A stretch of 64,000 nt of DNA from Streptomyces sulphureus DSM 40104 (GTDB taxonomy: Bacteria > Actinomycetota > Actinomycetes > Streptomycetales > Streptomycetaceae): assembly GCF_000381025.1 (NCBI RefSeq), contig NZ_KB905818.1, positions 310,001 to 374,000 on the forward strand, written 5' to 3'. The position numbers were made by a program, and so were the translations under genes. Shown piece after piece: positions 17,840 to 25,146 of this stretch (its first letter is position 1; each line of letters starts with the position of its first letter). A model generated the notes under the pieces. That model was not told the DNA's origin, ran no database searches, and saw only the letters and a list, made by a program, of their open reading frames with translations.

Positions 17840-18033
17840 GACGGATCGCCTCCTTCCGTGTGCGCCGACGGCAGGCCGCCGGCGAGCAGTCCGAGGAACG
17901 AGAGCGCGAAGGCCCGGTTGCACGCGGCGCACTCCCACGCCGCGCCCTTGCCCTTCGCCGTCCCCTCCTCGGAGGGGCGCAGGTCCTCGTCGCCGCAGTA
18001 CGGGCAGTAGAACGGTGCTGCGCGGCCGCTCAC
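17836..18033 (-). CDS. 65-residue zinc-ribbon microprotein between sir and cysH
   Basis: A tiny protein with two CxxC pairs (FYCPYCGDEDL and WECAACNRAF) spaced like a zinc ribbon or rubredoxin-like knuckle, followed by a short hydrophobic stretch. Both ends are translationally coupled: its GTG overlaps the sir stop and its stop overlaps the cysH start, each as GTGA. As I recall, a small unnamed gene occupies this slot in other Streptomyces sulfur clusters. A role in assembly of, or electron transfer to, CysH or Sir is plausible but untested. Confidence 0.8.
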   Translation of the reverse strand: MSGRAAPFYCPYCGDEDLRPSEEGTAKGKGAAWECAACNRAFALSFLGLLAGGLPSAHTEGGDPS

Positions 18034-19736
18034 TTGAGGGCTCCGTCCTCGGCGCGCGCCGCCCACTGCGCGAACCGCTCGCCCTCGGTGCGCTCCGCCA
18101 GGTAGGCGCGGAGCACCCGCTCCACGTAGTCGGGGAGCTCCTCGGCGGTCACCTTCAGGCCGCGGACCTTCCGTCCGAAACCGGGTTCCATGCCGAGGGA
18201 GCCGCCCAGATGCACCTGGTACCCGGCGACCTGGTTGCCCTCGGCGTCGGTGACGAGCTGGCCCTTGAGGCCGATGTCGGCGGTCTGGATGCGGGCGCAG
18301 GAGTTGGGGCAGCCGTTGAGGTTGATGGTGAGCGGCTCGTCGAACTCCGGGAGCCTGCGCTCCAGTTCGTCGATGAGCGAGGAGCCGCGGCCCTTCGTCT
18401 CGACGATGGCGAGCTTGCAGAACTCGATGCCGGTGCAGGCCATGGTGCCGCGGCGGAAGACGGAGGGAGAGGTGGTGAGGTCGAGCGCGGAGAGCGCCTC
18501 GCGCAGCGGCTCGACCTGCTCCTCCGGGACGTCGAGGACGACCATCTTCTGCTCGACGGTGCTCCGCACCCGCTGCGAGCCGTGGGCCTCGGCGAGGTCG
18601 GCGACCTTGCTGAGCGTCGCCCCGTCGACCCGTCCGACGCGCGGCGCGAAGCCGACGTAGTAGCGGCCGTCGCGCTGCCGGTGGACGCCGACGTGGTCGC
18701 GCCAGCGCTGGACGGGCTCCTCGGGCGCCGGTCCGTCGGCGAGCTTCCGCTGGAGGTACTCGTCCTCCAGCACCTGGCGGAACCGCTCGGGGCCCCAGTC
18801 GGCGACGAGGAACTTCAGCCGTGCGCGGGTGCGCAGCCGGCGGTAGCCGTAGTCGCGGAAGAGGGCGACGACGCCCTCGTGGACGTCGGCGACGTCCTCC
18901 AGCGGAACCCACGCGCCGAGCCGCACGCCGATCTTGGGGTTGGTGGAGAGCCCGCCGCCGACCCAGAGGTCGAACCCGGGACCGTACTCCGGGTGTTCGA
19001 CGCCGACGAACGAGACGTCGTTGATCTCGTGGGCGACGTCGAGCAGGGGCGAGCCGGAGACGGCCGTCTTGAACTTCCGCGGCAGGTTGGAGTATGCGGG
19101 GTTGCCGACCACCCGCCGGTTGATCTCCTCGACGGCGGGGCTGCCGTCGATGATCTCGTCGGCCGCGATGCCGGCGACGGGGGAGCCGAGGACGACGCGC
19201 GGGGTGTCGCCGCAGGCCTCGGTCGTCGAGAGGCCCACGCTCTCCAGGCGGCGCCAGATCTCGGGCACGTCCTCGACGCGAATCCAGTGGAACTGGATGT
19301 TCTGCCGGTCGGTGAGGTCGGCGGTGCCGCGTGCGAACTCCTGCGACACGTCGCCGACGGTGCGGAGTTGCTCGGTGGTGAGGCGTCCGCCGTCGATGCG
19401 GACCCGGAGCATGAAGTACTCGTCCTCCAGCTCCTCGGGTTCGAGGATCGCCGTCTTGCCGCCCGAGACGCCCGGCTTGCGCTGGGTGTACAGGCCCCAC
19501 CAGCGCATCCGGCCGCGGAGGTCGGCGCCGTCGATCGACTGGAAGCCGCCGTGCGCGTAGATCGTCTCAATGCGCGTCCGCACGTTGAGACCGTCATCGT
19601 CCTTCTTGTTCTGCTCGTTGCCGTTGAGGGGGGTGAGGTGCCCGGCAGCCCACTGGCCCTCCCCGCGGTGGCGTCCTGCCTTGCGGCGGGAGGTGGCGGG
19701 CGTGCGGGGCGCGTGGGTGTCAGCGGTGTCGGCCAT
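18030..19736 (-). CDS. sir: Ferredoxin-type sulfite (nitrite/sulfite) reductase
   Basis: 568 residues of the siroheme/[4Fe-4S] reductase family, with two ferredoxin-like halves and cluster ligands in TMACTGIEFCKLA and NLNGCPNSCAR. The sulfite-binding basic residues lie in the QFHWIRVED and EACGDTPRVVLG region. It reduces sulfite to sulfide. ATG 19736 has AAGGA 7 nt upstream. Longer frames run through a hairpin and lack a ribosome site. It is the first large gene of the operon, with cysteine-leader control likely from the upstream ORF. Nitrite reduction is an alternative activity, but the cys context argues for sulfite. Confidence 0.93.
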   Translation of the reverse strand: MADTADTHAPRTPATSRRKAGRHRGEGQWAAGHLTPLNGNEQNKKDDDGLNVRTRIETIYAHGGFQSIDGADLRGRMRWWGLYTQRKPGVSGGKTAILEPEELEDEYFMLRVRIDGGRLTTEQLRTVGDVSQEFARGTADLTDRQNIQFHWIRVEDVPEIWRRLESVGLSTTEACGDTPRVVLGSPVAGIAADEIIDGSPAVEEINRRVVGNPAYSNLPRKFKTAVSGSPLLDVAHEINDVSFVGVEHPEYGPGFDLWVGGGLSTNPKIGVRLGAWVPLEDVADVHEGVVALFRDYGYRRLRTRARLKFLVADWGPERFRQVLEDEYLQRKLADGPAPEEPVQRWRDHVGVHRQRDGRYYVGFAPRVGRVDGATLSKVADLAEAHGSQRVRSTVEQKMVVLDVPEEQVEPLREALSALDLTTSPSVFRRGTMACTGIEFCKLAIVETKGRGSSLIDELERRLPEFDEPLTINLNGCPNSCARIQTADIGLKGQLVTDAEGNQVAGYQVHLGGSLGMEPGFGRKVRGLKVTAEELPDYVERVLRAYLAERTEGERFAQWAARAEDGALK

Positions 19737-19755
19737 GGAGCGGTCCTTCGGGCAG

Positions 19756-19790
19756 GCGCAGACGGACTCCCGGCCTGTCCGGACCTGCGC
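19756..19790 (-). promoter_or_regulatory. Hairpin just upstream of the sir ribosome site
   Basis: On the minus strand GCGCAG pairs with CTGCGC (19785-19790 with 19756-19761), with an inner GGAC/GTCC stem, ending about 12 nt before the AAGGA ribosome site of sir. It lies between the leader ORF and the structural gene, where an attenuator or translation-blocking fold would sit. There is no U-run, so if regulatory it acts on translation or through Rho. Confidence 0.35.
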
Positions 19791-19890
19791 ATGGGCGCAC
19801 AAGTGGTCCCTGGTCAGGGGGAGTTGACAGGAAGTGGTGGCGAACCAGCCGCAGCGGGGGCGGTTCGGCGGAGCGGCGGTGCTGGGACTG

Positions 19891-19974
19891 TCAGCTCGCT
19901 CGACAGATGGCGCTGGACATGCGTCCGAAGTCGACGTGGCGTCGACTCACCAAGGAGATTCCAGCGCGTGACAT
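19891..19974 (-). CDS. 27-residue putative leader peptide upstream of sir
   Basis: A 27-codon ORF starting MSRAGISLVSRRHVDFGR and ending SSAICRAS. This is the recurrent LVSRRHVDxGRMSSAIC leader family that I know from Streptomyces upstream regions of sulfur and methyl-metabolism genes. It ends 155 nt before the sir start. The single conserved Cys codon near the end suggests ribosome stalling when cysteinyl-tRNA is scarce, as described for Cys-rich leaders in mycobacteria. No clear Shine-Dalgarno precedes the ATG. Confidence 0.75.
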   Translation of the reverse strand: MSRAGISLVSRRHVDFGRMSSAICRAS

Positions 19975-20360
19975 GGAGGAAGCGTCGCACGGGCGTTGAA
20001 GGGCAGTCCACTGTTGTCCGTGATATGGACATCAGAGTCTTTCTTTTTGAGATGACCCTGAAATGCGCTGTGAGCAGGGGAGTTGGCAGCGCTCCGTCCG
20101 TCGGCGTGCGGCGTCGCACAGGCCGAGGAGGTGCGCGAGCCGACCGGCCGGCCGGACCCGTTGCGTGCGGCTGCCTCTCGTCCTGGTTGCCCGGGCCGGC
20201 GAAAGGTCCTGCGATTGCGGGCAGGGGCGGGCGAGCGCTGGCTGGTTCGTGTGCTTCGCGCGCTATGGGCCCGCCCCGCCGCGGGTGCCTGTCCTGACGG
20301 TGCGGCGGGGCGGGGTGTCCGCTCGGGCGCGGGACGGGACGCCGTGCCCGGGCGGAGCTC
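19975..20360. other. 386-bp promoter region of the sulfur operon
   Basis: There is no gene beyond the leader ORF. The stretch near 20005-20070 is notably AT-rich for this genome (for example TTTCTTTTTGAGATG on the plus strand) and is the likely promoter of the minus-strand leader-sir operon. The rest is GC-rich 3' flank of the small gene ending at 20361. Confidence 0.5.
20015..20031. promoter_or_regulatory. Inverted repeat TGTCC-N7-GGACA upstream of the sir leader
   Basis: A 17-bp inverted repeat (TGTCC gtgatat GGACA) lies 41-57 nt upstream of the leader ATG, inside the AT-rich promoter stretch. Its position suits an operator for a sulfur-responsive regulator. The arms are only 5 bp and no factor is known. 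Confidence 0.35.
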
Positions 20361-20702
20361 TCAGGCGCGGGGCGTACGCCGGGCGGTGGGAAGGCGTTCG
20401 TCTTGGCGGAGGAGGGTGAGGCGGCCGTCTTCGAGGTGAAGGACACGGCCGCGTCCGGTGTTGCCGGGGGAGTAGAGGTCGACGACGGTGGCCCAGCGTC
20501 CGCCGTGCAGGACGCGGTCGCCGCGTCTGAGGTCGAACGGGCCCAGTCCGGAGGGGAGTTCGTACCAGCCCTTGAACAGCATGGGGGTCCTAGAGGTAGA
20601 TGCGGTTCCGCAGGCGGCGCAGCGTTTGCCGTCGCTGGTGAGGGCGGGGTGCCTGCACGGGGTCTGCTTGGGCTCGGGTTGCGGCTGCGGCTTGTCGGAC
20701 AC
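20361..20702 (-). CDS. Small protein of unknown function with CxxC site
   Basis: 113 residues: a Pro/Gln-rich start, then CRHPALTSDGKRCAACG (a C...CxxC knuckle), then a compact beta-rich domain (WYELPSGLGPFDLRRGDRVLHGG, VVDLYSPGNTGRGRVLHLEDG) that resembles a small barrel. The GTG start at 20702 has GGGAGG 5 nt upstream. It is the last of three closely packed minus-strand ORFs behind the DUF7848 gene. I do not recognise the family. Confidence 0.65.
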   Translation of the reverse strand: MSDKPQPQPEPKQTPCRHPALTSDGKRCAACGTASTSRTPMLFKGWYELPSGLGPFDLRRGDRVLHGGRWATVVDLYSPGNTGRGRVLHLEDGRLTLLRQDERLPTARRTPRA

Positions 20703-20703
20703 G

Positions 20704-20832
20704 TCAGCCTCCCGGCCGGGTGAGCCCGGCGGCGTACAGGGCGAAGACGATGCCGCCGGTGCGGGTCGAGAGCAGGAGCGGTCCGGCCGAGGCCGCGCAT
20801 CGTCGGCGCCCGGCGTGCGCGCCGCGGCTCAC
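20704..20832 (-). CDS. Possible 42-residue coupled ORF
   Basis: The GTG at 20832 overlaps the DUF7848 stop as GTGA, and the frame ends 1 nt before the next gene's GTG. The peptide is basic at its N-terminus and then hydrophobic (LLLSTRTGGIVFALYAAGLT). The coupling at both ends is the main evidence. The product is unknown, and the upstream gene's stop-codon context could give this by chance. Confidence 0.45.
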   Translation of the reverse strand: MSRGAHAGRRRCAASAGPLLLSTRTGGIVFALYAAGLTRPGG

Positions 20833-21068
20833 CGCCAGGCTCCGGGGATGGCGCGGTAGGGGCGCGTGACGTACTCGCGGTAGGCCAAGTGCTGCGGGTG
20901 CAACCGCAGATGGGCCGGAGGCCAGTCGTGCGCCTGCGTGGCGTCTTCGCTCCACGGGCCGCTCTCGGAGCACACGGCGCACTGCATCGCGTACGCGTGC
21001 GGCTCCGCGTCGGGTTCCTCGTCACAAGTGAGGGCGAACTGGCGGAAGCGGTACCTGGATTTGGGCAT
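20829..21068 (-). CDS. DUF7848 family protein
   Basis: 79 residues with the pattern of the Streptomyces DUF7848 family: RFALTCDEEP, MQCAVCSESGPWSE, AHDWPPAHLRLHPQHLAYRE, and a C-terminal RPYRAIPGAWR. One CxxC pair suggests a small metal site. Such genes commonly sit next to XRE-DUF397 regulator sets, as here, and diverge from the regulator across a 221-bp gap. Function is unknown. Confidence 0.75.
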   Translation of the reverse strand: MPKSRYRFRQFALTCDEEPDAEPHAYAMQCAVCSESGPWSEDATQAHDWPPAHLRLHPQHLAYREYVTRPYRAIPGAWR

Positions 21069-21216
21069 GCGGAGTCCCCCCGAGTAGGCAGAATGGTGGA
21101 CTCGGTGTCGCGAGGCGATTACCGAGCGCGATCGATGTGTTCACCGTGCACTGCCGACGAAGCGAGGGCAAGGTTTCAGAACGCGGCACTCGGAGCTGAG
21201 CCCAACAGTGCCGAAA

Positions 21217-21238
21217 GTGAAGGGCTTTGCTCCTTCAC
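21217..21238. promoter_or_regulatory. Inverted repeat GTGAAGG-N8-CCTTCAC upstream of the XRE regulator
   Basis: A 7-bp inverted repeat whose half-site TGAAGG/CCTTCA recurs in the palindrome 15 bp downstream. Together they give four half-sites in the 75 bp before the regulator start, the arrangement expected of an autoregulated XRE repressor/activator. Confidence 0.5.
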
Positions 21239-21252
21239 GGAGAAAGGGAAAA

Positions 21253-21271
21253 GTCCTTCATCTTGAAGGAC
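21253..21271. promoter_or_regulatory. Palindrome GTCCTTCATCTTGAAGGAC
   Basis: A perfect 8-bp inverted repeat with a 3-nt centre, ending 18 nt before the regulator ATG and shortly upstream of its ribosome site (GGAAGGGG). It shares the TCCTTCA/TGAAGGA half-site with the repeat at 21217-21238. It is probably the operator of the adjacent HTH protein, although the transcript could also fold it as a hairpin. Confidence 0.55.
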
Positions 21272-21289
21272 GGGCGGGAAGGGGATGTC

Positions 21290-22171
21290 ATGGGATCACG
21301 TACGGGGTCGACCGTGCCGCGCCGTCAACTCGGCCGCTACCTGCGCGATTTGAGGGGCAGGGCGGGGTTCACGGTGCGCGCCGCGGCCGTTGAGCTCGAA
21401 TGGTCGGAGGTGAAGATGTGGCGCATCGAGACGGGGCAGAGTTCGATGCGCAGCCACGACGTGGAAACGATGTGCCGCGTTTACGGTGCTCCGGCCGAAC
21501 TACGCCGTGCGCTTATGGGGTTGGCGAAAGAGACCAAGGCGCAGGGCTGGTGGCACTCGTACGGGGATGTCATCCCGGAGGACTTCGACGTCTACATGGG
21601 GCTCGAAGAGGCGGCGTCTGGGCTCTCATGGTATGAGGCCGACCTTGTGCCAGGTCTTCTTCAGACGGATGGGTACGCACGCGCGGTGGTGCGGGCGCAC
21701 AGGGGCGATCTCCCCGATGCTGAAGTGGAGCGGCGAGTCCGACTGCGTACTGCGCGGCAGACGCTACTTACCCGCGGCTCAACTGCACCCATCCTGCGGG
21801 TAGTCCTCAATGAGGCGGTACTACGGCGGCCGACGGGCGGGCATGGTGTCATGGATGGCCAGCTCCGTCACCTGCTTTGGGCGACTGGGCTGGCCAATGT
21901 CAGTATTCGGATCGTGACCTTCGCATCCGGTATGCATCATGGCGTGATGACGGGTCCGTTCGTACTTCTGCGTTTCCCGGAGGGCATGGGGAAGGCCGAG
22001 CCGCCGACGGTGTACGTCGAGAACCTCACCGGAGCTCTCTACCTCGACAAGGACGCGGAGGTAGCGAGTTATGCCGCAGCGTTTGACAACATCTGGACCG
22101 CAAGCCTCGACGAGTCGGCTTCCGCGAGGCTCGTCGCCGACATGGTGGGGACACATGAAGAACAACACTGA
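21290..22171 (+). CDS. XRE-family HTH regulator (Scr1/DUF5753 type)
   Basis: 293 residues. An N-terminal XRE helix-turn-helix (about residues 10-70: LGRYLRDLRGRAGFTVRAAA, WSEVKMWRIETGQ) is followed by the DUF5753-type domain found in Streptomyces regulators paired with DUF397 proteins (LSWYEADLVPGLLQTDGYARAV, VVLNEAVLRRPTGG, GPFVLLRFPE, VYVENLTGALYLD). ATG 21290 has GAAGGGG close upstream. A longer in-frame start at 21227 would place the palindromic operator inside the gene. Its last 17 nt overlap the first DUF397 gene. The family includes toxin-antitoxin-like and developmental regulators. Confidence 0.88.
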   Translation: MGSRTGSTVPRRQLGRYLRDLRGRAGFTVRAAAVELEWSEVKMWRIETGQSSMRSHDVETMCRVYGAPAELRRALMGLAKETKAQGWWHSYGDVIPEDFDVYMGLEEAASGLSWYEADLVPGLLQTDGYARAVVRAHRGDLPDAEVERRVRLRTARQTLLTRGSTAPILRVVLNEAVLRRPTGGHGVMDGQLRHLLWATGLANVSIRIVTFASGMHHGVMTGPFVLLRFPEGMGKAEPPTVYVENLTGALYLDKDAEVASYAAAFDNIWTASLDESASARLVADMVGTHEEQH

Positions 22172-22343
22172 CTGGTTCAAGTCGAGCTACTCCAACGCCG
22201 ATCGGAACTGCGTGGAGGTGCGCTTGGCGTCTGCCACCGTTTTCGCGCGCGATACCAAGGTCCGGACGCACGGCGAGCTGACGGTGCCCGCCGCGGGCTG
22301 GAGCGCGTTCGTTGCGGGCGTCGCGGCGGGCGAGTTCGAGTAA
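22155..22343 (+). CDS. DUF397 protein, copy 1
   Basis: 62 residues with the DUF397 pattern: WFKSSYS...NCVEV, ARDTK, ELTVPAAGWSAFVAGV. It overlaps the regulator gene by 17 nt and is translationally coupled. DUF397 proteins act with their XRE partner, and in the S. coelicolor Scr1-Scr2 pair the small protein modulates the regulator. It differs from copies 2 and 3 mainly at the variable residues 14-22. Confidence 0.88.
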   Translation: MKNNTDWFKSSYSNADRNCVEVRLASATVFARDTKVRTHGELTVPAAGWSAFVAGVAAGEFE

Positions 22344-22407
22344 CCGCACCTGGGCGACTGCGACGAGGCGGCTTCCGCGCGCTTCGTCGCCGACATGGTG
22401 GGAACAC

Positions 22408-22596
22408 ATGAAGAACAACACTGACTGGTTCAAGTCCAGCTACTTGAACGGTCAGCAGAACTGCGTAGAGGTGCGCACGATGCCGGCCACCGTCTCTGCG
22501 CGCGACTCGAAGGACCGCACCCGCGGCGAGCTGACCGTTCCCACCGCGGGTTGGTTTGCGTTCGTCGCGGGCGTTACGGCGGGCGAGTTCGAGTAA
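22408..22596 (+). CDS. DUF397 protein, copy 2
   Basis: 62 residues, closely similar to copy 1 but with LNGQQNCVEVRTMPATV in the variable segment and W-to-F drift near the end (GWFAFVAGV). A relic of the regulator's 3' end fills the 64-bp spacer before it and still supplies the same upstream bases (GGTGGGAACAC). The intact frame suggests it is still expressed. Confidence 0.85.
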   Translation: MKNNTDWFKSSYLNGQQNCVEVRTMPATVSARDSKDRTRGELTVPTAGWFAFVAGVTAGEFE

Positions 22597-22661
22597 CCGC
22601 ACCTGGGTAACCACGACGAGGCGGCCACCGCGCGCTTCGTCGCCGACATGGTGGGGAACAC

Positions 22662-22850
22662 ATGAAGAACAACACTGAGTGGTTCAAGTCCAGCTACTCC
22701 ACGCACGATCGGGCCTGCGTAGAGGTGCGCTCGGCATCGGCCACCGTCTCCGCGCGCGACACGAAGGACCGCACCCGCGGCGAGCTGACCGTGCCCGCCG
22801 CGGGCTGGAGCGCGTTCGTTGCGGGCGTCACGGCAGGCGAGTTGGAGTAA
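22662..22850 (+). CDS. DUF397 protein, copy 3
   Basis: 62 residues, again MKNNTEWFKSSYS...ACVEV...AGWSAFVAGVTAGELE. The upstream relic has one additional base before the ATG. A strong terminator follows 15 bp after the stop, closing the transcript. All three copies keep full-length frames despite substitutions in the 14-26 region. Confidence 0.85.
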   Translation: MKNNTEWFKSSYSTHDRACVEVRSASATVSARDTKDRTRGELTVPAAGWSAFVAGVTAGELE

Positions 22851-22865
22851 CCGCGTCCGGACAAC

Positions 22866-22908
22866 GACGAGCCCCGCCCCGGCAAGCGACGCCGGGACGG
22901 GGCTCGTC
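22866..22908. terminator. Bidirectional hairpin terminator
   Basis: An 18-bp stem (22866-22883 with 22891-22908) with one mismatch and a 7-nt loop lies between the convergent third DUF397 gene and the MMPL gene. No U-run is present, as is usual in Streptomyces. The left arm begins at a GACGAG that matches the repeat-unit boundary. Confidence 0.8.
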
Positions 22909-22931
22909 CGCGAGTAGCGGGTCAACTCGCC

Positions 22932-25097
22932 TCACACGTTGGTGAGTTCCTCCTCCGACCGCTGCTCCGGCAGCCTCTGCTGCAACCGCTCCCCTTCGAC
23001 GTCGAGGTTGGGAAGGGCGCGCTGAAGCGGCCGGGGCAGCCACCACGCCGCGCGTCCCAGCAGGTGCATCACGGCCGGCACCAGCGCCATGCGGACGACG
23101 AACGCGTCGACCACCACGCCGATGGCGAGCGCGAAGCCGACCGACTTGATGATCGGGTCCTCCATGAGCACGAACCCGCCGAAGACCGAGGTCATGATCA
23201 CCGCGGCGGCGCTCACCACCCGGGCGTTGTGCCCCACGCCGCTGACCACGGCCCGCCGCGCGTCGACGCCGTGCACGAAGTCCTCCCGCATCCGCGAGAC
23301 GAGGAAGACCTCGTAGTCCATGGCGAGTCCGAAGAGGATGCCGATGAGCAGGATCGGCAGGAAGCTGACGAGCGGCCCCGGGGTGTCGACGCCCACGAGC
23401 CCCGCGAGATGGCCCTGTTGGAAGATTGCCACCGTGATGCCGAAGGTGGCGCCCACCGTCAGCAGGAAGCCGAGCGCCGCCTTGAGCGGCACCAGGATCG
23501 AGCGGAAGACGAGCATCAGCAGCAGTACGGAGAGCCCGGCGACGAGCACGAGGTACACGGGCAGCGCGTCGGCGAGCTTCTCCGACACGTCGATGCCCAA
23601 CGCGGTCGCACCCGTGAGCGACACGGTGGCGCCCTCGACCGTCGCGACCCGGTCCCGGATCGAGTGGACGGTCTCCTCGGTCTCGGCCGCCGAGGGGCCC
23701 GTCTTCGGGATCACGCCGAGCAGCGCGGTGGTGCCGTCCTTGCTCGTCTGCGGCGGGGCGACGGTGAGCACGCCGTCGGTCTTCGCGACGAGGGCCGCGG
23801 TCTGCTTGGTGGCCGTACCCGTCGCCTGCGCGTCGTCGCCGGAGACGACGACGGCGAGGCGGCCGTTGAAGCCCTCGCCGAACCCCTCGGTCGTCAGGTC
23901 GTACGCCTCGCGCGCCGCCGAACCCTCGGCCGCCGTGCCCGCGTCGGGCAGGGCGAGGCGCATGTCGGTGACGGGTGAGGCGAGCGCTCCGAGGCCGAGC
24001 ACGGCGACGACCAGCAGCGGCACCCGTACCTTCGCCACGGCGCGGCCCCACCGGAAGCCGAGGCGGTCCTCGGCGGCCTCCGGGGTCTCCGCGCCCTCGC
24101 GCCCCGCCCGCCTGCGCGGCAGCACCCGGCGACCGGCGAAGCCGAGCACCGCGGGCAGCAGCGTGAGGGCGACGAGGACGGCGAGCGCGACGGTGCCAGC
24201 GGCGGCGAGACCCATGACGGTGAGGAAGGGGACGCCCGCGACGGCGAGCCCCGCGAGCGCGATCACCACGGTGGCGCCGGCGAAGACGACGGCCGAACCC
24301 GCCGTCCCGGTCGCGCGCCCGGCCGCGTCCTCCGGCTCCATGCCCTGCGAGAGGTGCTGCCGGTAGCGGGAGGTGATGAAGAGCGAGTAGTCGATCCCGA
24401 CGGCGAGCCCCAGCATCAGCGCGAGAATCGGCGCCGTCGAGTTCATCTCGACGACGCCGCTGAGCGCGAAGAGCCCGGCTATGCCGGCCCCCACGCCGAC
24501 GAGGGCGTTGAGCAGCGTCATCCCGGCGGCCACGAGCGAGCCGAAGGTCAGCACGAGGACGAGCGCCGCGACCCCCACGCCGATCGCCTCGGTCGAACCG
24601 ATCTCCGGCACCGCCTGCATGACCTCGCCGCCGTGCTCCACCCGGAGCCCGTCCGCGTCGGCGCCCGCCTGCTCGTACGCGGCGCGCTGCTCGTCGGTGA
24701 CCTCGTCGGCCTTGCTGTCGAACTGCACCTGGACGAGGGCGTATCGGCCGTCCTGCGAGACGCTCTTCGCCTCGAACGGGTCGACGGCCCCGACGACGCC
24801 CGGGACCTCGGCGGCCTCCTTCGTCACGGGGCCGACGGCGGCCGGGGTCAGTCTCTCGCCCTCGGGCGCGGCGACGACGATCGTCCCGGTCGCGCCGCTC
24901 GCCTCGGGGAACTCCTCGGCGAGCGAGTCCATCGCCTTCTGGGACTCGGTGCCGGGGATCGAGAAGCTGTTGGAGGTAGGGCCGCTGAAGGCCGCGGCGG
25001 CCGAGCCGAGCAGGGCGAGCAGGACCAGCCACATGGCGACGACGCGTCCGCGGCGGCGGAAGGAGAACCGGCCGAGCCGGTAGAGCAGGATGGCCAT
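22932..25097 (-). CDS. MMPL family (RND-type) transporter
   Basis: 721 residues with two RND-like halves. Each has one helix, an extracellular domain and about five helices (12 transmembrane segments in all). Family marks include VGIDYSLFITSRYRQ near the middle of the first half and ILFGLAMDYEVFLVSRMRED in the second, both with the membrane Asp used for proton coupling. Proteins of this kind export lipids, siderophores or hydrophobic drugs. It lies 50 bp after the TetR gene on the same strand, so they form a repressor-exporter pair. The substrate is unknown. Confidence 0.92.
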   Translation of the reverse strand: MAILLYRLGRFSFRRRGRVVAMWLVLLALLGSAAAAFSGPTSNSFSIPGTESQKAMDSLAEEFPEASGATGTIVVAAPEGERLTPAAVGPVTKEAAEVPGVVGAVDPFEAKSVSQDGRYALVQVQFDSKADEVTDEQRAAYEQAGADADGLRVEHGGEVMQAVPEIGSTEAIGVGVAALVLVLTFGSLVAAGMTLLNALVGVGAGIAGLFALSGVVEMNSTAPILALMLGLAVGIDYSLFITSRYRQHLSQGMEPEDAAGRATGTAGSAVVFAGATVVIALAGLAVAGVPFLTVMGLAAAGTVALAVLVALTLLPAVLGFAGRRVLPRRRAGREGAETPEAAEDRLGFRWGRAVAKVRVPLLVVAVLGLGALASPVTDMRLALPDAGTAAEGSAAREAYDLTTEGFGEGFNGRLAVVVSGDDAQATGTATKQTAALVAKTDGVLTVAPPQTSKDGTTALLGVIPKTGPSAAETEETVHSIRDRVATVEGATVSLTGATALGIDVSEKLADALPVYLVLVAGLSVLLLMLVFRSILVPLKAALGFLLTVGATFGITVAIFQQGHLAGLVGVDTPGPLVSFLPILLIGILFGLAMDYEVFLVSRMREDFVHGVDARRAVVSGVGHNARVVSAAAVIMTSVFGGFVLMEDPIIKSVGFALAIGVVVDAFVVRMALVPAVMHLLGRAAWWLPRPLQRALPNLDVEGERLQQRLPEQRSEEELTNV

Positions 25098-25146
25098 AGG
25101 GCGTCATTTCTGTTGCGTGGGGCGTCGGTTGTCGGTGCGGTTTCTG

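Larger units (their letters stand above)
22109..22850 (+). repeat. Three tandem ~253-bp units, each the 3' end of the regulator plus a DUF397 gene
   Basis: Unit starts fall at 22109, 22362 and 22615 (period 253 bp). Each unit begins with a GACGAG...GTCGCCGACATGGTGGG block encoding the last 20 or so residues of the XRE regulator, followed by a 62-codon DUF397 gene. Only the first copy of the regulator tail belongs to a live gene. The other two lie as relics in the spacers. The third has one extra base just before the DUF397 start, making the last gene-to-gene period 254 bp. Confidence 0.85.

Noticed and set aside
18015..20297. 760-codon plus-strand frame opposite sir
   Set aside because: It is antisense to sir and to the leader ORF, rich in Ala/Arg/Val, and lacks motifs.
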